Shown here: positions 25,285 to 45,000 of the stretch, piece by piece
How the letters are laid out: each line of letters starts with the position of its first letter
How positions within the stretch are numbered: position 1 is the stretch's first letter
Assembly (NCBI GenBank): GCA_002104895.1
Contig: MCFG01000329.1
Span: 1 to 45,000 of the forward strand
DNA: 45,000 bases
DNA from: Anaeromyces robustus
Taxonomy: Eukaryota > Neocallimastigomycota > Neocallimastigomycetes > Neocallimastigales > Neocallimastigaceae
Direction of reading: 5' to 3'
Position numbers and translations under genes: made by a program
Notes under the pieces: generated by a model
Seen by the model: only the letters and a program-made list of their open reading frames with translations
The model's database searches: none
Told to the model about the DNA's origin: nothing

Positions 25285-25571
25285 ATATATTATATATATT
25301 TATATTTATTTATTTATTTGTTTTTTTTTTCTTTTTATCTTTTTTTTTAAAATTATTAAATTAATAAATCCTATTATATTCTTTAAATTTATTTAAAATT
25401 ATACTTTTTTATTTTTATTTTTATTTTTTTTTTTTTAAAAACAAAAAAAGTTTTTTTTTTTTTTTATTACACATAATTTTTATGTTTTTTATTATTATAA
25501 TTTATTTATTTATTTATTTATTTATAATTATTAAAAGAAAAAAAAGAAAACATAGAAAGATAAATAAAAAA
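23408..25571. other. Intergenic between chitin synthase and ankyrin gene 1
   Basis: A+T-rich sequence with many poly(A) and poly(T) runs of 15-25 nt and short AAATCAGT-spaced A runs at about 23515-23600. Near 25239-25287 there is an (AAAT)n run. I see no coding segment and no RNA gene. Confidence 0.7.
25239..25287. repeat. (AAAT)n microsatellite
   Basis: A tandem AAAT run about 290 bp before the start of ankyrin gene 1. Confidence 0.9.
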
Positions 25572-28500
25572 ATGTCTTTAATTAAATCCAATAAAGTGAA
25601 GAGTACAGAAAATCATATAATAATTAATATTTTTGATAAAGATAAAGAGAAACTTGGACAAATAATCTTAACGAATAACAATAAGAATGATAAATATAAT
25701 TTTAAATATGTACAAACAATCAATAAGAATGATAAATATAATATTAAATATAGTATTCATTTAAATCAAAATATTCTTAATAATATTATACAGTTTATTA
25801 TTAGTTATTGTATTGTAAATTATAAATTAGAAAAATTTTATGAAAAAGAGAATCATCGTGATGTAAAATATTTATTATATCCAGATGATTTTTTTCTTCA
25901 ACAAAATCAAAAAGAATATAATTTAATTATATCAAATGTTAATTTATCAAAAATTTTAACTATTTTTAATAAACATATTTTTCAGTTATTGGAATGTTAT
26001 CGTGATAATTATTCACAGGTAAAAAAGGAATTTAATGATATAATAACTTATATTAAAAAAAATGTAACTTCATTAATTCCATCAAATATAACAAATAATG
26101 GTAAAGAAAAAAAAGAATTAATTTATTTAATGCTTTTATTAAAAAAAGGAAATATAGACGAAGTAATTTCTTTGATTAAACAACAAATTGTAGACATTAA
26201 TGAAACTGATGAAAATGATTATAATTTATTTAACTACTTATTAAAGGCTACATCAGATAATATTGCAATATATAAAGTATATAAGTTTATTTCAGAAGTA
26301 AAAAATATAAATATTAACAGCAATTGCTTTACCGATTCTTACTTTTTGAATAAAATTTCAAATAATAGTAAATTACTAGAATTATTTTATCATAATGGTT
26401 TATATGTAGAATCTAAACATTTAAAATTAATGGATGTTATTATTAGATTTGATTTAAAAGAATTAGGTAATAAATTTATAAATTTATATCCTTCAGTTGT
26501 TAATGAAAGAAATTATGAGAATAACTTACCTATAATACTTGCCATCGAACAGAATAATTCAATAGTAGATTTATTATTAAAAAATAATGTTGATATTAAT
26601 AAGAAACTTTATAAAAAACAAACAGTCTTAACATACATGATTGAAAATGAAAATAAACGTTTCATAGAATATATAATTGATTATTTTAATAAAAATCAAG
26701 ATCGTAAAGAGAAAGCATTAGGAAAAACAATAATTTATTTTTTAAAAAATGAAAAATATCAATATTTAAACATATTATTACACAATAATATCATTAACGT
26801 AAAAATGATATATAAAGAATTTGAAAAGTTTTTAACTATTAATTCTAAACAAAAAATAAGTATTATATCATATATATTAAATAAATATGATAAAGAATTA
26901 TTTAAATTTTTTTTAAATATTTCTGATTCAAAAACAAAAGCATTTAATGGTGCCATTGATAGAGTTTTTATTGATATTATATATGGTAATATTCAGGATA
27001 AAGATAAATGTATAGCATTTTTACTTGAAAATTTAAATGAAAACTATCCTCATTATTCCTTGATTCAGTCATTTAAAAAACAAAAATGTAAATACAGTGA
27101 TCCATTTCATAATCAATGTTATTATGGAAATTTAAAAATGATAAAGTTTATAGTGTCAAATGTGTTGGAATATATTGATATTAATGCAGTTGCAAAAGAA
27201 GATAATCTTACATCATTGATGATTTCACTTAAATATAAACATTATGATATCGTTAATTATTTACTTGATATGGAAAATATAAGAATTCATGATAATAATA
27301 ATGATATGGAAAATAATAATGATAAAACAGATTGTTCTCCGTTATTTTATATCATTAAAAAATCAATTGACCAAGAAGAATTAATTAAAAAAATAATTAA
27401 GAAAATAAAAAATATTGATGATTTTATTAATTCAAAGAAGGAAACACCAATAAAATATGCTATTCGTAAAAACAATAATAAATTTATAAAGTTATATTTA
27501 TCATGTTTATCATCTGAAAATAATGATGATGGGTATTATAAATTTGATTTAAAATATATTACATCATTAATTGATTATGCTAAAAAGAAAAATAATATGG
27601 AAGCTAATAAACTTTTAAGCCAGTATTATAAATTTATGAAAAAAAGTAATAGTGATAATAATAAACAAACAATTGAAATTAATGAAAAACATAATACTAA
27701 AAAAGAAAAGAAAGAAAACGAGAAAGAAAAAGAAAAAGAAAAAGAAATAAAAATAGAAACAGAAGAAAAAATAAATGAAAAAGAAAAAGAAAAGAAAAAA
27801 AAGAAAAAAGAAAATGATATAAAGGATGATTCTAATCATAATCATAATCATAATCCTAATCATAGTCATAGTCATAGTCATAGTCATAGTCATAGTCATA
27901 ATAATAATAATAATAATGATATGGAAAATAACAATGATAATGATAATGGAAAAGAATTAAATAAGGAAAATAATAATGATATGGAAAATAAGAATGATAA
28001 TGGAAAAGAATTAGGTATAGATAATCAAAATATTGATGATGAAAAATCAAAGAATATGAAAAATCAAAGTAATAATGATAAAAAATCAAAAGTTAAAAAA
28101 AGTAAAAGTAGTAATAAGAAAAATTCGATAGATTTAGAAAATCAAAAAAATAATATTGTTAAAAGGGAAATTTTGGAAAATAACAATGATTATGATAATG
28201 GAAAAGAATTAAATAAGGAAAATAATAATGATATAGAAAATAACAATGATAATGGAAAAGAATTAAATAAGGAAAATAATAATGATATGGAAAATAACAA
28301 TGATAATGGAAAAGAATTAAATAAAGAAAACAATAATAATAATATGGAAAATAACAATGAAGATAATAATGGAAAAGAATTAAATAAGGAAAATAATAAT
28401 GATATGGAAAATAAGAATGATAATGGAAAAGAATTAGGTATAGATAATCAAAATATTGATGATGAAAAACCAAAGAATATGAAAAATCAAAGTAATAATG

Positions 28501-30120
28501 ATAAAAAATTAAAAGTTAAAAAAAGTAAAAGTAGTAATAAGAAAAAATCGATAGATTTAGAAAATCAAAAAAATAATATTGTTAAAAGGGAAATTTTGGA
28601 AAATAACAATGATTATGATAATGGAAAAGAATTAAATAAGGAGAATAATAATGATATGGAAAATAACAATGATCATAATAATGGAAAAGAATTAAATAAA
28701 GAAAATAATGATATGGAAAACAAGAATGATAATGGAAAAGAATTAAATAAGGAAAATAATAATGATATGGAAAATAACAATGATCATAATAATGGAAAAG
28801 AATTAAATAAAGAAAATAATGATATGGAAAACAAGAATGATAATGGAAAAGAATTAAATAAAGAAAATAATAATAATATGGAAAATAAGAATAAAAATGG
28901 AAAAGAATTAGGTATAGATAATGAAAAGCCAAAAGTTAAAAAAAGTAAAAGTAATAATAAGAAAAAACCGATAGATTTAGAAAATCAGAATAATAATATT
29001 GTTAAAAGAGAAAATTTGGAAAATGAAAAGAGTAAGGAAAATATTTTTACTATAGAAGTTCAAAAAGAAAATAACAGTAGTGTTATAATAGATTCTTCTA
29101 ATAATATAATAATTATTAATATTAATCAAAATAATATTGTTGAAAATGAAACAAATATTGAAAATCAAAAAAGTATTATTGAATATAAAACAACTGTGGA
29201 AAATAATGGAGAAAATTCTATTATAAAAATTCAACGACATAGTAACAATAATAATTCTAATAATGTAATCAATATTAATATTAATGTTGATATTAATGTT
29301 AGGAATAATAAAGGCTTAACACCTTTAAATTTTTTAATTGAGAAAAAAATTTACGATAAAGATATTTATCATATATTATTTGATCTTGGCGCTGCTATTG
29401 ATCTTGAATATTTAAATCCATTGCACCCATCATTTAATTTTTTTGTAAATGAAACAGATTGTTTGGATTATTTTATAGAAAATAATAAAGATATTAATAT
29501 TCTTGATCATAATAAAAAATCTATGAGTATTAGTATATTGTTATTTCTTGCAATTAGGACTGATAATAAAGAATTGATAAAATCATTAATTGATAAAGGT
29601 GTTGATATTAATTGTTATTTGAAAAAAGAAAAATACACTCCATTGTTTTGTGCTATTAAATATAAACAAGTTGAGATTGTTGAATTATTATTAAGTAATA
29701 AAAATATTGATGTCAATAAACCTAATAAAAAAGGTGAAATACCTCTTATTTTTTGTATTATTAATAAGGAAGTAGATTGTTTAAAATTGCTCTTAAAACA
29801 TAAGGATATAAATATTAATTCTACATATCAGAATTTAACATTGAAAGAATATGCTAAAGATAATAAATTAACTGAAATTGTAAATATGTTAGAAAAAAAA
29901 GAAAATGAAAAACAAAAAGAACAGGAAAAAGAAAAGGAAGAGGTAAAAGAAATAAGTATAAATAATGCAATAAAAGGTAATAATAATGATAATGTAATTG
30001 ATTTTGTTAAGTCTAATGAAAAGTCAAAAATGTTTAAAAATGAAGTTAAAGTTAATAGTAATAACGAAAAAGAAGTAAACAATAAGAATGATCATTATGA
30101 TGATAATGATAATGATAATG

Positions 30121-30155
<35 letters not shown>

Positions 30156-30821
30156 GATAATAATAATGGTAATAATAATGATTATGATAATGATAATAAT
30201 AATGATAATGATAAACATTATAAACTTGATAAGAAAAGTTATAAAAAGTTAATAAATTATATAAAAAGTAACAATAGAATAGAAGTTAAAAATATATTAA
30301 AGAAAATGAATAATAATGAAAAAGAATTGATTTTAAAACATGAAGATGATAATTCATTAACACCTTTATTAAATGCCATATTTGAAAGAAATCAATCTAA
30401 AAAAATTAAAGAACATGATATTGTTAAAATATTAATAAATTATAATGCTGATATTAATCAAGAAAATTCAAATGGTTTAACTCCATTACTTTTAGCTATA
30501 GAAAAAGAAGATTATTATATGATTGAATTACTTATTGAAAACAAAGTAAAAATTAATTATATTAATAAAAATACTATTACTCCATTTAAACAAGCCTTGG
30601 AAAAACAGAATGCAAATTTATTAATTAAACTATTAAAAAATAAAGCAAAAATACCTGTAAAAAGTAAAGCTTTAAAACACCAAATTATTCAACATTTAAA
30701 AGAAGGAAACCTTTTAATCATTAAATATTTAATTAACAATAACAGTAACAGTAACAGTAACAGTAACAGTAACAGTAATAGTAACAGTAACAGTAACAAT
30801 AACAATAACAATAATAAATGA
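25572..30821 (+). CDS. Large ankyrin-repeat protein with long low-complexity linkers (1749 aa)
   Basis: No intron is needed. I start at ATG 25572 (MSLIKSNKV, in an A-rich context). The frame is open from 25482, but the extra 30 residues only translate an ATTT repeat. Residues 1-180 are an unassigned N-terminal region. Ankyrin-like helix pairs fill about 180-680 (for example LPIILAIEQNNSIVDLLLKN and LTSLMISLKYKHYDIVNYLL). Residues about 690-1145 are Lys/Glu-rich, then a His-Asn/His-Ser run, then Asn/Glu/Lys repeats with internal duplications. A second ankyrin block lies at about 1240-1443, an Asp-Asn run at 1507-1547, a third block at about 1553-1715 (LTPLLLAIEKEDYYMIELLIEN) and a Ser-Asn tail at 1723-1749. 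No signal peptide or membrane segment is apparent. Ankyrin repeats bind proteins. The partner and role are unknown. The neighbour at 32168 is of the same general type. Confidence 0.85.
27835..27912 (+). repeat. His-Asn/His-Ser dipeptide tract in ankyrin gene 1
   Basis: Tandem CAT-AAT and then CAT-AGT codon pairs encode alternating His-Asn and His-Ser followed by Asn. Such runs can bind metal ions, but here it may just be hexanucleotide expansion. Confidence 0.85.
27900..29030 (+). repeat. Internal repeat array (DNGKELNKENNNDMEN type) in ankyrin gene 1
   Basis: A short unit coding for DNGKELNKENNNDMENNN-like sequence recurs about ten times. Superimposed on it, a longer block beginning at GELGIDNQ-like sequence occurs at 28014, 28437 and 28911, that is 423 and 474 bp apart, and encodes KVKKSKS..NKK..IDLENQ..NIVKRE each time. 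This points to unequal recombination at two scales. Confidence 0.85.
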
Positions 30822-30967
30822 ATAAATAAATACAATTAATATTATTATATATTATATATTATTTATTATTTATTATTTATTATTATTATTATTATTGTTA
30901 TTGTTATTGTTACTATATTATTATTATTATTATTATTAATTTTTTTTATATATAAAAAAACCATATA

Positions 30968-31089
<122 letters not shown>

Positions 31090-31453
31090 GATGGTGATGA
31101 TAATAATGATAATAATATTCTTTTATAAAATAGAAAATAACTATTTAAATATGAATAACAATTAATTATATATTTTTTTAACTTGATTTTTATTTATATT
31201 AATATAGTTTATATAGTTTTACTAATTAATAGAATCAAATATTATTATTAGTATTATTATAGTATTTTAAAAATTATCTTTATGACCTTTGAAAACATGT
31301 ATATAATAAGACAAAAGGAAAAAAAAATATCACAAAAAGAAAAAAAAATATTAATATAAAGAACATTCTATTTAATTTTTTAAAAATTAATTCTTTTATT
31401 TTAATTAATATTTTTATATTATTTTAATTTTTAGTTGTTATAATTAATCAGTA

Positions 31454-31484
<31 letters not shown>

Positions 31485-31518
31485 TTCATTATTATGTAAT
31501 ACAAAAAATAAAATAATA

Positions 31519-31523
31519 TATAA

Positions 31524-31590
<67 letters not shown>

Positions 31591-31593
31591 ATC
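31519..31593. repeat. (AAAT)n microsatellite
   Basis: A tandem AAAT run about 0.6 kb before ankyrin gene 2. Confidence 0.95.
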
Positions 31594-32167
31594 AATTAAT
31601 TAATATTTTCAAAAATGGACATTAAAATATATAGTAAAATATGATTATGATTTGATTTTTAATTTATTTTCAATATTATTTATTATAAATAAGATTTGGA
31701 CTAATTATTATATATTTTATATTAAATAAGATTATGGACATATAATAGTCATTTTTTTTTATCTATTTTTTTTTTCTAAACTGGTCTAAATTTAAAAAAT
31801 AATAATAAATTTATAATTAAAATTTAATGAAAATATAGAATAATATAAAAGACATTTTATATATATATATATATTTACATATTGTTGTAATTATTTAAAT
31901 GTAAATATTAACTAAATATATATATACTATTAAAAATTTCTTTTAAACTTAACATAATTTAAATATTTTTTTTTATTATTTTATTATTAATTTTTAATTG
32001 TATTTTTAAAAATTTATATATATATATATAATAATTATAATTTAATATAAGGAAATATAATAAGAAAAAACTGTTTATATTAATAAAAATATGAAGTAAT
32101 TAATTTCTTTTTTAAAAAAAGAAGGAAAAGAAAATATTTAATAAAATATAAAAAAAAAATAATCAAA

Positions 32168-40192
<8,025 letters not shown>

Positions 40193-40480
40193 AATAATAA
40201 ATAATAATAGTAATAATAACAATAATAGTAATAATAATAATAAAAATTAAAATAATAATAAAAATTAAAATTAAAAATTAAAATAATAAATAATAATAGT
40301 AATAATAATAATAATAATAGTAATAACAATAAAAATTAAAAAAATAAATAATAATAGTAATAATAATAATAAGAAGAATAAAATTAAAATAATAATAAAA
40401 ATTAAAATTAAAAATTAAAATAATAAATAATAATAGTAATAATAATAATAATAATTATAGTAATAATTAATAATAATAAA

Positions 40481-40591
40481 GATATTCCAAGTATCATTAA
40501 AAATAATAATATAAATGAAAAGGATGATATTGACAAAAATCAAATATTGAAAATATAATTGAAGATAAATTCAAAACATACTTAATTAAAT
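40481..40591 (+). pseudogene. Possible decayed former C-terminus of ankyrin gene 2
   Basis: In the same frame as the upstream gene, 40481-40540 reads DIPSIIKNNNINEKDDIDKN. A one-step frame change at about 40541 then gives NIENIIEDKFKTYLIK and a stop. This composition is unlike the surrounding repeats but like the protein family. About 290 bp of stop-rich repeat separates it from the current stop codon. Confidence 0.4.
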
Positions 40592-41257
40592 AAAAATATA
40601 ATAATCTTATGAAATTTTTTAAGTATGAATTATGATATTCTAAATAAACGAATATATGATATAGAATAATAATATATAATATTGAAAATTAAAAAATATT
40701 ATTATTATTCTAAAAATGAATAAGAAAAAATTATAAATTCAATAATTAAAAATCAATATTTTTTTTTTTCTTGATATTAATTTGAAACAAAAAAAAAAAA
40801 AATTAAAATATATAATTAATTATACATTTTATTTTACTATTTCATAAATCAAAAATTTATAAAATATTATATAACAAAAAAAAAAATGTTTTATATATAA
40901 TTAATATATTTAACCTAAATAGATTAATAATAGATAAAATATTTAAAATATTTTTTTTGTAAATTTTTGTATATATATGTGTATAAAATAATACTATTAT
41001 ATGTATATATATAATATATATTATGGTATGGTTTTATATACCTATATATTTATAATAAAATAATTTTATTATATGTACAATATATATTATATATAATATA
41101 TGATATATAAGAGTATATATATGATAATTATTATGTAAATTATTATTATTTTTATAAAATAACATAATAAATAAAAAGTAATAAAAAAAAGTCAAATTTT
41201 AAAAATAATATATATAAAAGAATGTATGTGTAATAAAACTTTTTTTTTTAGTTTTTT

Positions 41258-41370
41258 AATTTATTATTCTATAAATAAAGTAAAATTTAAAAAAATATAT
41301 AAAAAGGGGAGTTAGAATAGATTCCTTTTTTTATATATATATTATAGAATTAATAATAATAATAATAATA
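41258..41370 (+). repeat. Foldback repeat element, copy B
   Basis: This is homologous to 16444-16550. It shares TCTATAAATAAA, AATATATAAAAA, GGGAGTTAGAATA, ATTCCTTTTTTTATATA and TTATAGAATT in the same order. It differs by a few substitutions and an extra TATA. It lies about 1.4 kb before the TFIIF gene start and on the same strand as copy A relative to its downstream gene. Confidence 0.7.
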
Positions 41371-41382
41371 ATAATAAAACCA

Positions 41383-41475
<93 letters not shown>
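41383..41475. repeat. (AAT)n microsatellite
   Basis: About 30 tandem AAT units following foldback copy B. Confidence 0.95.
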
Positions 41476-41720
41476 CATAATAATAATTTAGTTGGTTAAT
41501 GTGTAAAACATATTTAGAGAAAATTTATATAAAAAAATTTTAATTATATAATTTATTATTAATAGATTTAAATATATTAAAGTCAGTTCATATTAATAGT
41601 ATTTTCCAAAGGTTATATGTAATCAAAAGAGTATTAAAAATTATTTTTTTTTTATGTTGATTATTTTGAATTAAAAAATAATTTTTTTAATGTTATACTT
41701 TTTGTTACAAATTTTTTAAA

Positions 41721-41760
41721 AAGTGCTACGTATAATAAAATTCTTTTAAGTGCTACGTAT
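41721..41760. repeat. 13-bp direct repeat AAGTGCTACGTAT
   Basis: Two exact copies at 41721-41733 and 41748-41760, 27 bp apart. They stand out because the surrounding DNA is nearly free of G and C. The purpose is unknown. Confidence 0.8.
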
Positions 41761-41790
41761 TTTATAAAAAAATATTTTTTTTATTGTTAA

Positions 41791-41884
41791 ATAAATTTGA
41801 TAAAAAAGAATTATTTTTCATATAAATATTCCATATAATAAATTTGATAAAAAAGAATTATTTTTCATATAAATATTCCATATT
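41791..41884. repeat. 47-bp tandem duplication
   Basis: Two almost identical adjacent units each contain AAATTTGATAAAAAAGAA and CATATAAATATTCCATAT. Confidence 0.9.
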
Positions 41885-42755
41885 TTTTAAAAAAAAATTT
41901 TTATATCTTAAACTTTTTTTTTTTTTTAATATTTTAAAAAAAAGTTATTTAATCTGTTGAATTTTTTATAATATTAAAATAAAAAAAATAAAAAATAAAA
42001 TAAAAAATAAAATAAAAAATATAATAAAAAGTATATATATTTTTAAAATATAGGATTTGTAATTTATAAGTATATTTAATAATAATAATAATAATTTGAA
42101 AATAGATTTCAATTATTAAAGTAAAATTTATTGTCCATCAAAAAAGAAATTGGTAATTGCAATTTAATTTGTATTTGATAAATACTTATAATTTTGCTAC
42201 TTTGTCTCTTTCTATTTTTAAAAATTTCATATTTAAAAAAAAATAATTTAAAATTATATTAAATAAAATAAATTTAAATATATAATTTTTCGATATATTA
42301 TTAATTGTGTTTGTGTTTTTTTTTATTCTTGAACTTCTGTTTTAATTATTCTTTTATGTATTATTTATGAAATAAAATTTATATAAAATTAATGTATAAT
42401 TAATAAGTATTTTATAATATTACTAAATATTATTTATTATATATATTATATATATATATTTATATTTATAAACAGCTTATATCTATATATACTTAATTGT
42501 TATACAAATATATATTTTAATATTTAATCTTTTTTATTCATTTAGTATTTATTAGAATATAGAATCCAAAATTAAATTTGAAGAAAAAAAATAATTAATA
42601 ATATTATTGCATATTTATATTTATTAATAAATAAACTTTTGTAATTACATATATCTTTTTTTAAAAAAAAATTAAATAACCTAAAGGAATAACAGGAACT
42701 TTAATAATATAATATCAAATAATATAATATTATATAATATAAAATAAGTAAGAAA

Positions 42756-44817
42756 ATGAATAATAATAATCAAGGATTAGTCAATAATTTTTTATTACAA
42801 CAACAACAACAGCAACAACTTCAACAACAACAACTTCAACAACAACAACAACAACAGCAACAGCAACAACAAAAAAAGCAAGCTAGCTCAATAGAGGAAC
42901 AAGCTTATCGTTTAGTTTCAGCTATTCCTGAAAGACCTCATCATGTTTTAAAGTTTTCAGGATCTCGAAACAAATTTGATTTAAATTCTTTTACAAAACC
43001 AATTAAATTAGTTAGAGATATACCTCAATCTTATTTAGATAGACATAATTTTCGTAATAGAAATAATTTAAATAATAGTAGTAATAGTCAGGAGGATGGT
43101 TCAGGTAATAAAACTGTACAGTCAGGAACAAATGGAAATGATGCTAATACAGCCAATGGTACTGCAACTATAGGAGGAGTAGACAATAAATTAGATACTT
43201 CGAAAATTGCACCATTTGGACATGCACGAAAAAATAAACAAAATTTATTTAAAAAACGTACAAAACAAGTTTATCTTGGTGCAGATGATTCTACTCGTGA
43301 TAAAACTATTCAAGAAATTAAAAAAGAAAAAGAAGCAGAAAGATACCCATGGCTTTTAACAGATTTTGATAATAATAATACTTACGGAGGTGTATTAGAA
43401 GGTGGTCAACATGCCAATTATGTATTATTTATGTTTTCAGTAAGTTTTCTTTTTTATAATTGTTATTATTTTTTTTTTTTCATTAATAAAAAAAAAAGAT
43501 AATGAAAAGTATATGAATACATTAATAAAAAAAGTTCAATATTTTAATAAAAAATTTTTAATTATATTTTCTATCAATATAATAAATTTAACTCGGAATA
43601 TTATAATTAAATTTAATTATATTAGTAATGAAATTATGCAATGATATAAATAAAAACAAAATAATAATTTAATTTTTTTTAAAAAAATAATAATAATAAT
43701 AAAATAAAAGTAAATTATTTTTCATATATTTGAAAAAGAAATGATGATCATATATAAACCTTTTAATAATAAATTATATTGATTTAATATAAAGTTTTAT
43801 TCAAAATTTTATTAATTTTAAATAATTATTTTTAGGACGTATAAAAAAATAATACATTTATTAATATAAAAGATATATTTGAACTAACTTTATAAATCTT
43901 TTTTCTTTTATTATTATTATTATTATTATTATAAATATAATATTTAATATATATATTAAATAATAAATACAATGTAATAATCATTAAATAAATAAAAATA
44001 ATATAAAGGATGATGGTTTTAGAGTCATTCCAGCAGCAAAATGGTATAAATTTACACCAAAATTACCATATAAGACTTTAACTATTGAAGAAGCAGAATC
44101 AAAACTTGCTACAAAAAAGATTGAAGAAGATAGATGGATGATGAGAAGAAAAATGAAAACAGTAATAACAATAATTTTGATAATAAAAAGAATTTTTTTT
44201 TTTATTTTATTAAATCAACAAAAATTAATTTAATTTTAACAAATATATATTGAAAAATAAAAGGAAGAGGAAGAAGCTAAAAAAGAAGATTATCCTAAAC
44301 CAAATGAATTTAAGATTACTGATAGAGATGATATGAAACGTGAAATGTATATATTTATACTATTTATTTTATTTTATTTAAATATATTTTATAATTTTTA
44401 TAATAATATTATTATGTTGTTTCATTAATATATATTTTCTATATATAAATGTTAATATGATTATTATAATTATAATAAATTATAATTTAAATTTATTAAT
44501 AAATAATATCAAATCATAAAATATACTTATAATAATAATAATAATAATTAATAATTAATAATAAAAGGGAAGAAGATGATGATGATCAACCAAAAAGAAA
44601 AACAAATAATGCTGATGAAGAAGATTTAGATTTTGATGAAGAATTCCAAGATGATGAAGAACCATTATTTGGTATTGATAATGATGAAGAAACAAGAGAA
44701 TCTGAAAAGAAACAAAACGAACAAATTAAGAGTTTCACAAGAAAAGATGATGATATTTTTGAAGAAGATGATGAAAGTGAAAATGAAAATGAAGAAAAGT
44801 TAACAAGTACAGGAAAA
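42756..44817 (+). CDS. Transcription initiation factor IIF large subunit (TFIIF-alpha/RAP74/Tfg1), 3'-partial
   Basis: Exons are 42756-43439, 44009-44161, 44264-44346 and 44568-44817. All have GT..AG borders and one frame, giving 390 residues so far. A further donor GTAAGC at 44818 shows that the gene continues past the window. Seen: an N-terminal Asn and poly-Gln tract (about residues 15-40), an N-terminal beta-barrel region, PWLLTDF...YGGVLEGGQ...YVLFMFS split by intron 1 and followed by DDGFRVIPAAKWYKFTP, then LTIEEAES and W-MMRRKMK. After that come EFKITDRDDMKREM and a long acidic stretch. These match the TFIIF-alpha dimerisation domain and its acidic linker. From family knowledge, the protein binds TFIIF-beta and RNA polymerase II in the preinitiation complex in the nucleus. 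The C-terminal winged helix is expected beyond the edge. The start is the first ATG of the open frame. Confidence 0.9.
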
Positions 44818-45000
44818 GTAAGCTTTCAATTTAAGGAAAAAAAGGAAAAAGTTTTTTTTTTTTTTCTTTTCTTTTCTTAATAAGATTTATTATATATTTT
44901 TATTATCATTTATTGTTATAAATAATGATTTTAAATGAATAAGATTTAAAATTATTTAAAATTATTTTTATAATAAATCATTAATGATATCAATTATAAT
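44818..45000 (+). other. Intron of the TFIIF gene, running off the window
   Basis: It begins GTAAGC directly after a codon boundary and is A+T-rich with stops in the frame. No acceptor leading back into coding sequence is visible before the end. Confidence 0.6.

Larger units (their letters stand above)
40193..42755. other. Intergenic between ankyrin gene 2 and the TFIIF gene
   Basis: It starts with degenerate AAT/AAAATTAAAA repeats full of stops (40193-40480), then a short stretch with protein-like coding (40481-40591). Next come A+T-rich sequence, foldback copy B (41258-41370), an (AAT)n run, a 13-bp direct repeat and a 47-bp tandem duplication near 41.7-41.9 kb. I see no complete gene. Confidence 0.7.

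Noticed and set aside
25482-25571. N-terminal hydrophobic extension of ankyrin gene 1, looking like a signal anchor
   Set aside because: It is only the translation of T runs and ATTT repeats. The ATG at 25572 starts protein-like sequence.
27856-28932. Minus-strand Tyr/Phe/His-rich frames
   Set aside because: They are antisense shadows of the repetitive linker of ankyrin gene 1, with no domain or codon support.

Overview
This window looks like nuclear DNA of an anaerobic gut fungus (Neocallimastigomycota, the Piromyces/Neocallimastix/Anaeromyces group). I infer this from three things. Non-coding DNA is almost pure A+T with long homopolymers and AAAT/AAT microsatellites. Genes carry short GT..AG introns and proteins are Asn/Lys rich. 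A chitin synthase carries an N-terminal myosin-like motor and a C-terminal DEK_C domain, which is a fungal class V/VII architecture. A dictyostelid would share the base composition but not that gene. Genus and species cannot be read from the sequence.

Layout: every supported gene is on the + strand. (1) 125-3975 is the 3' part (702 residues, seven exons) of an M1 zinc aminopeptidase. (2) 4563-9758 is an apparently full-length LINE (non-LTR) retrotransposon with one 1439-codon ORF, a poly(A) tail and a 12-bp target-site duplication. (3) 9771-17342 is a 7.5-kb gene desert with one more complex island at about 9887-10320. (4) 17343-23407 is a two-exon myosin-motor chitin synthase of 1838 residues. 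(5) 25572-30821 and 32168-40192 are two neighbouring giant ankyrin-repeat genes with long low-complexity linkers. (6) 42756 to at least 44817 is the 5' part of the gene for the large subunit of TFIIF (RAP74/Tfg1).

The genes do not form a pathway. They are a housekeeping peptidase, a wall-synthesis enzyme, a basal transcription factor and two accessory ankyrin proteins, with one mobile element between them. The two ankyrin genes are probably related neighbours.

The most useful observations beyond the genes are these. The LINE is bounded by a clean 12-bp duplication and its 5' end is strongly structured. The last 24 nt of the same LINE plus a poly(A) tract sit inside the intron of the second ankyrin gene, as an extremely 5'-truncated insertion. 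A foldback element of roughly 100 bp occurs in two diverged copies, upstream of the chitin synthase and TFIIF genes. The second ankyrin protein is built from five long super-repeats with a conserved non-ankyrin-like block. A decayed former C-terminus of that protein seems to lie beyond its present stop codon. I found no tRNA, rRNA, CRISPR array or bacterial-type operon, and no clear new defence or metabolic system.
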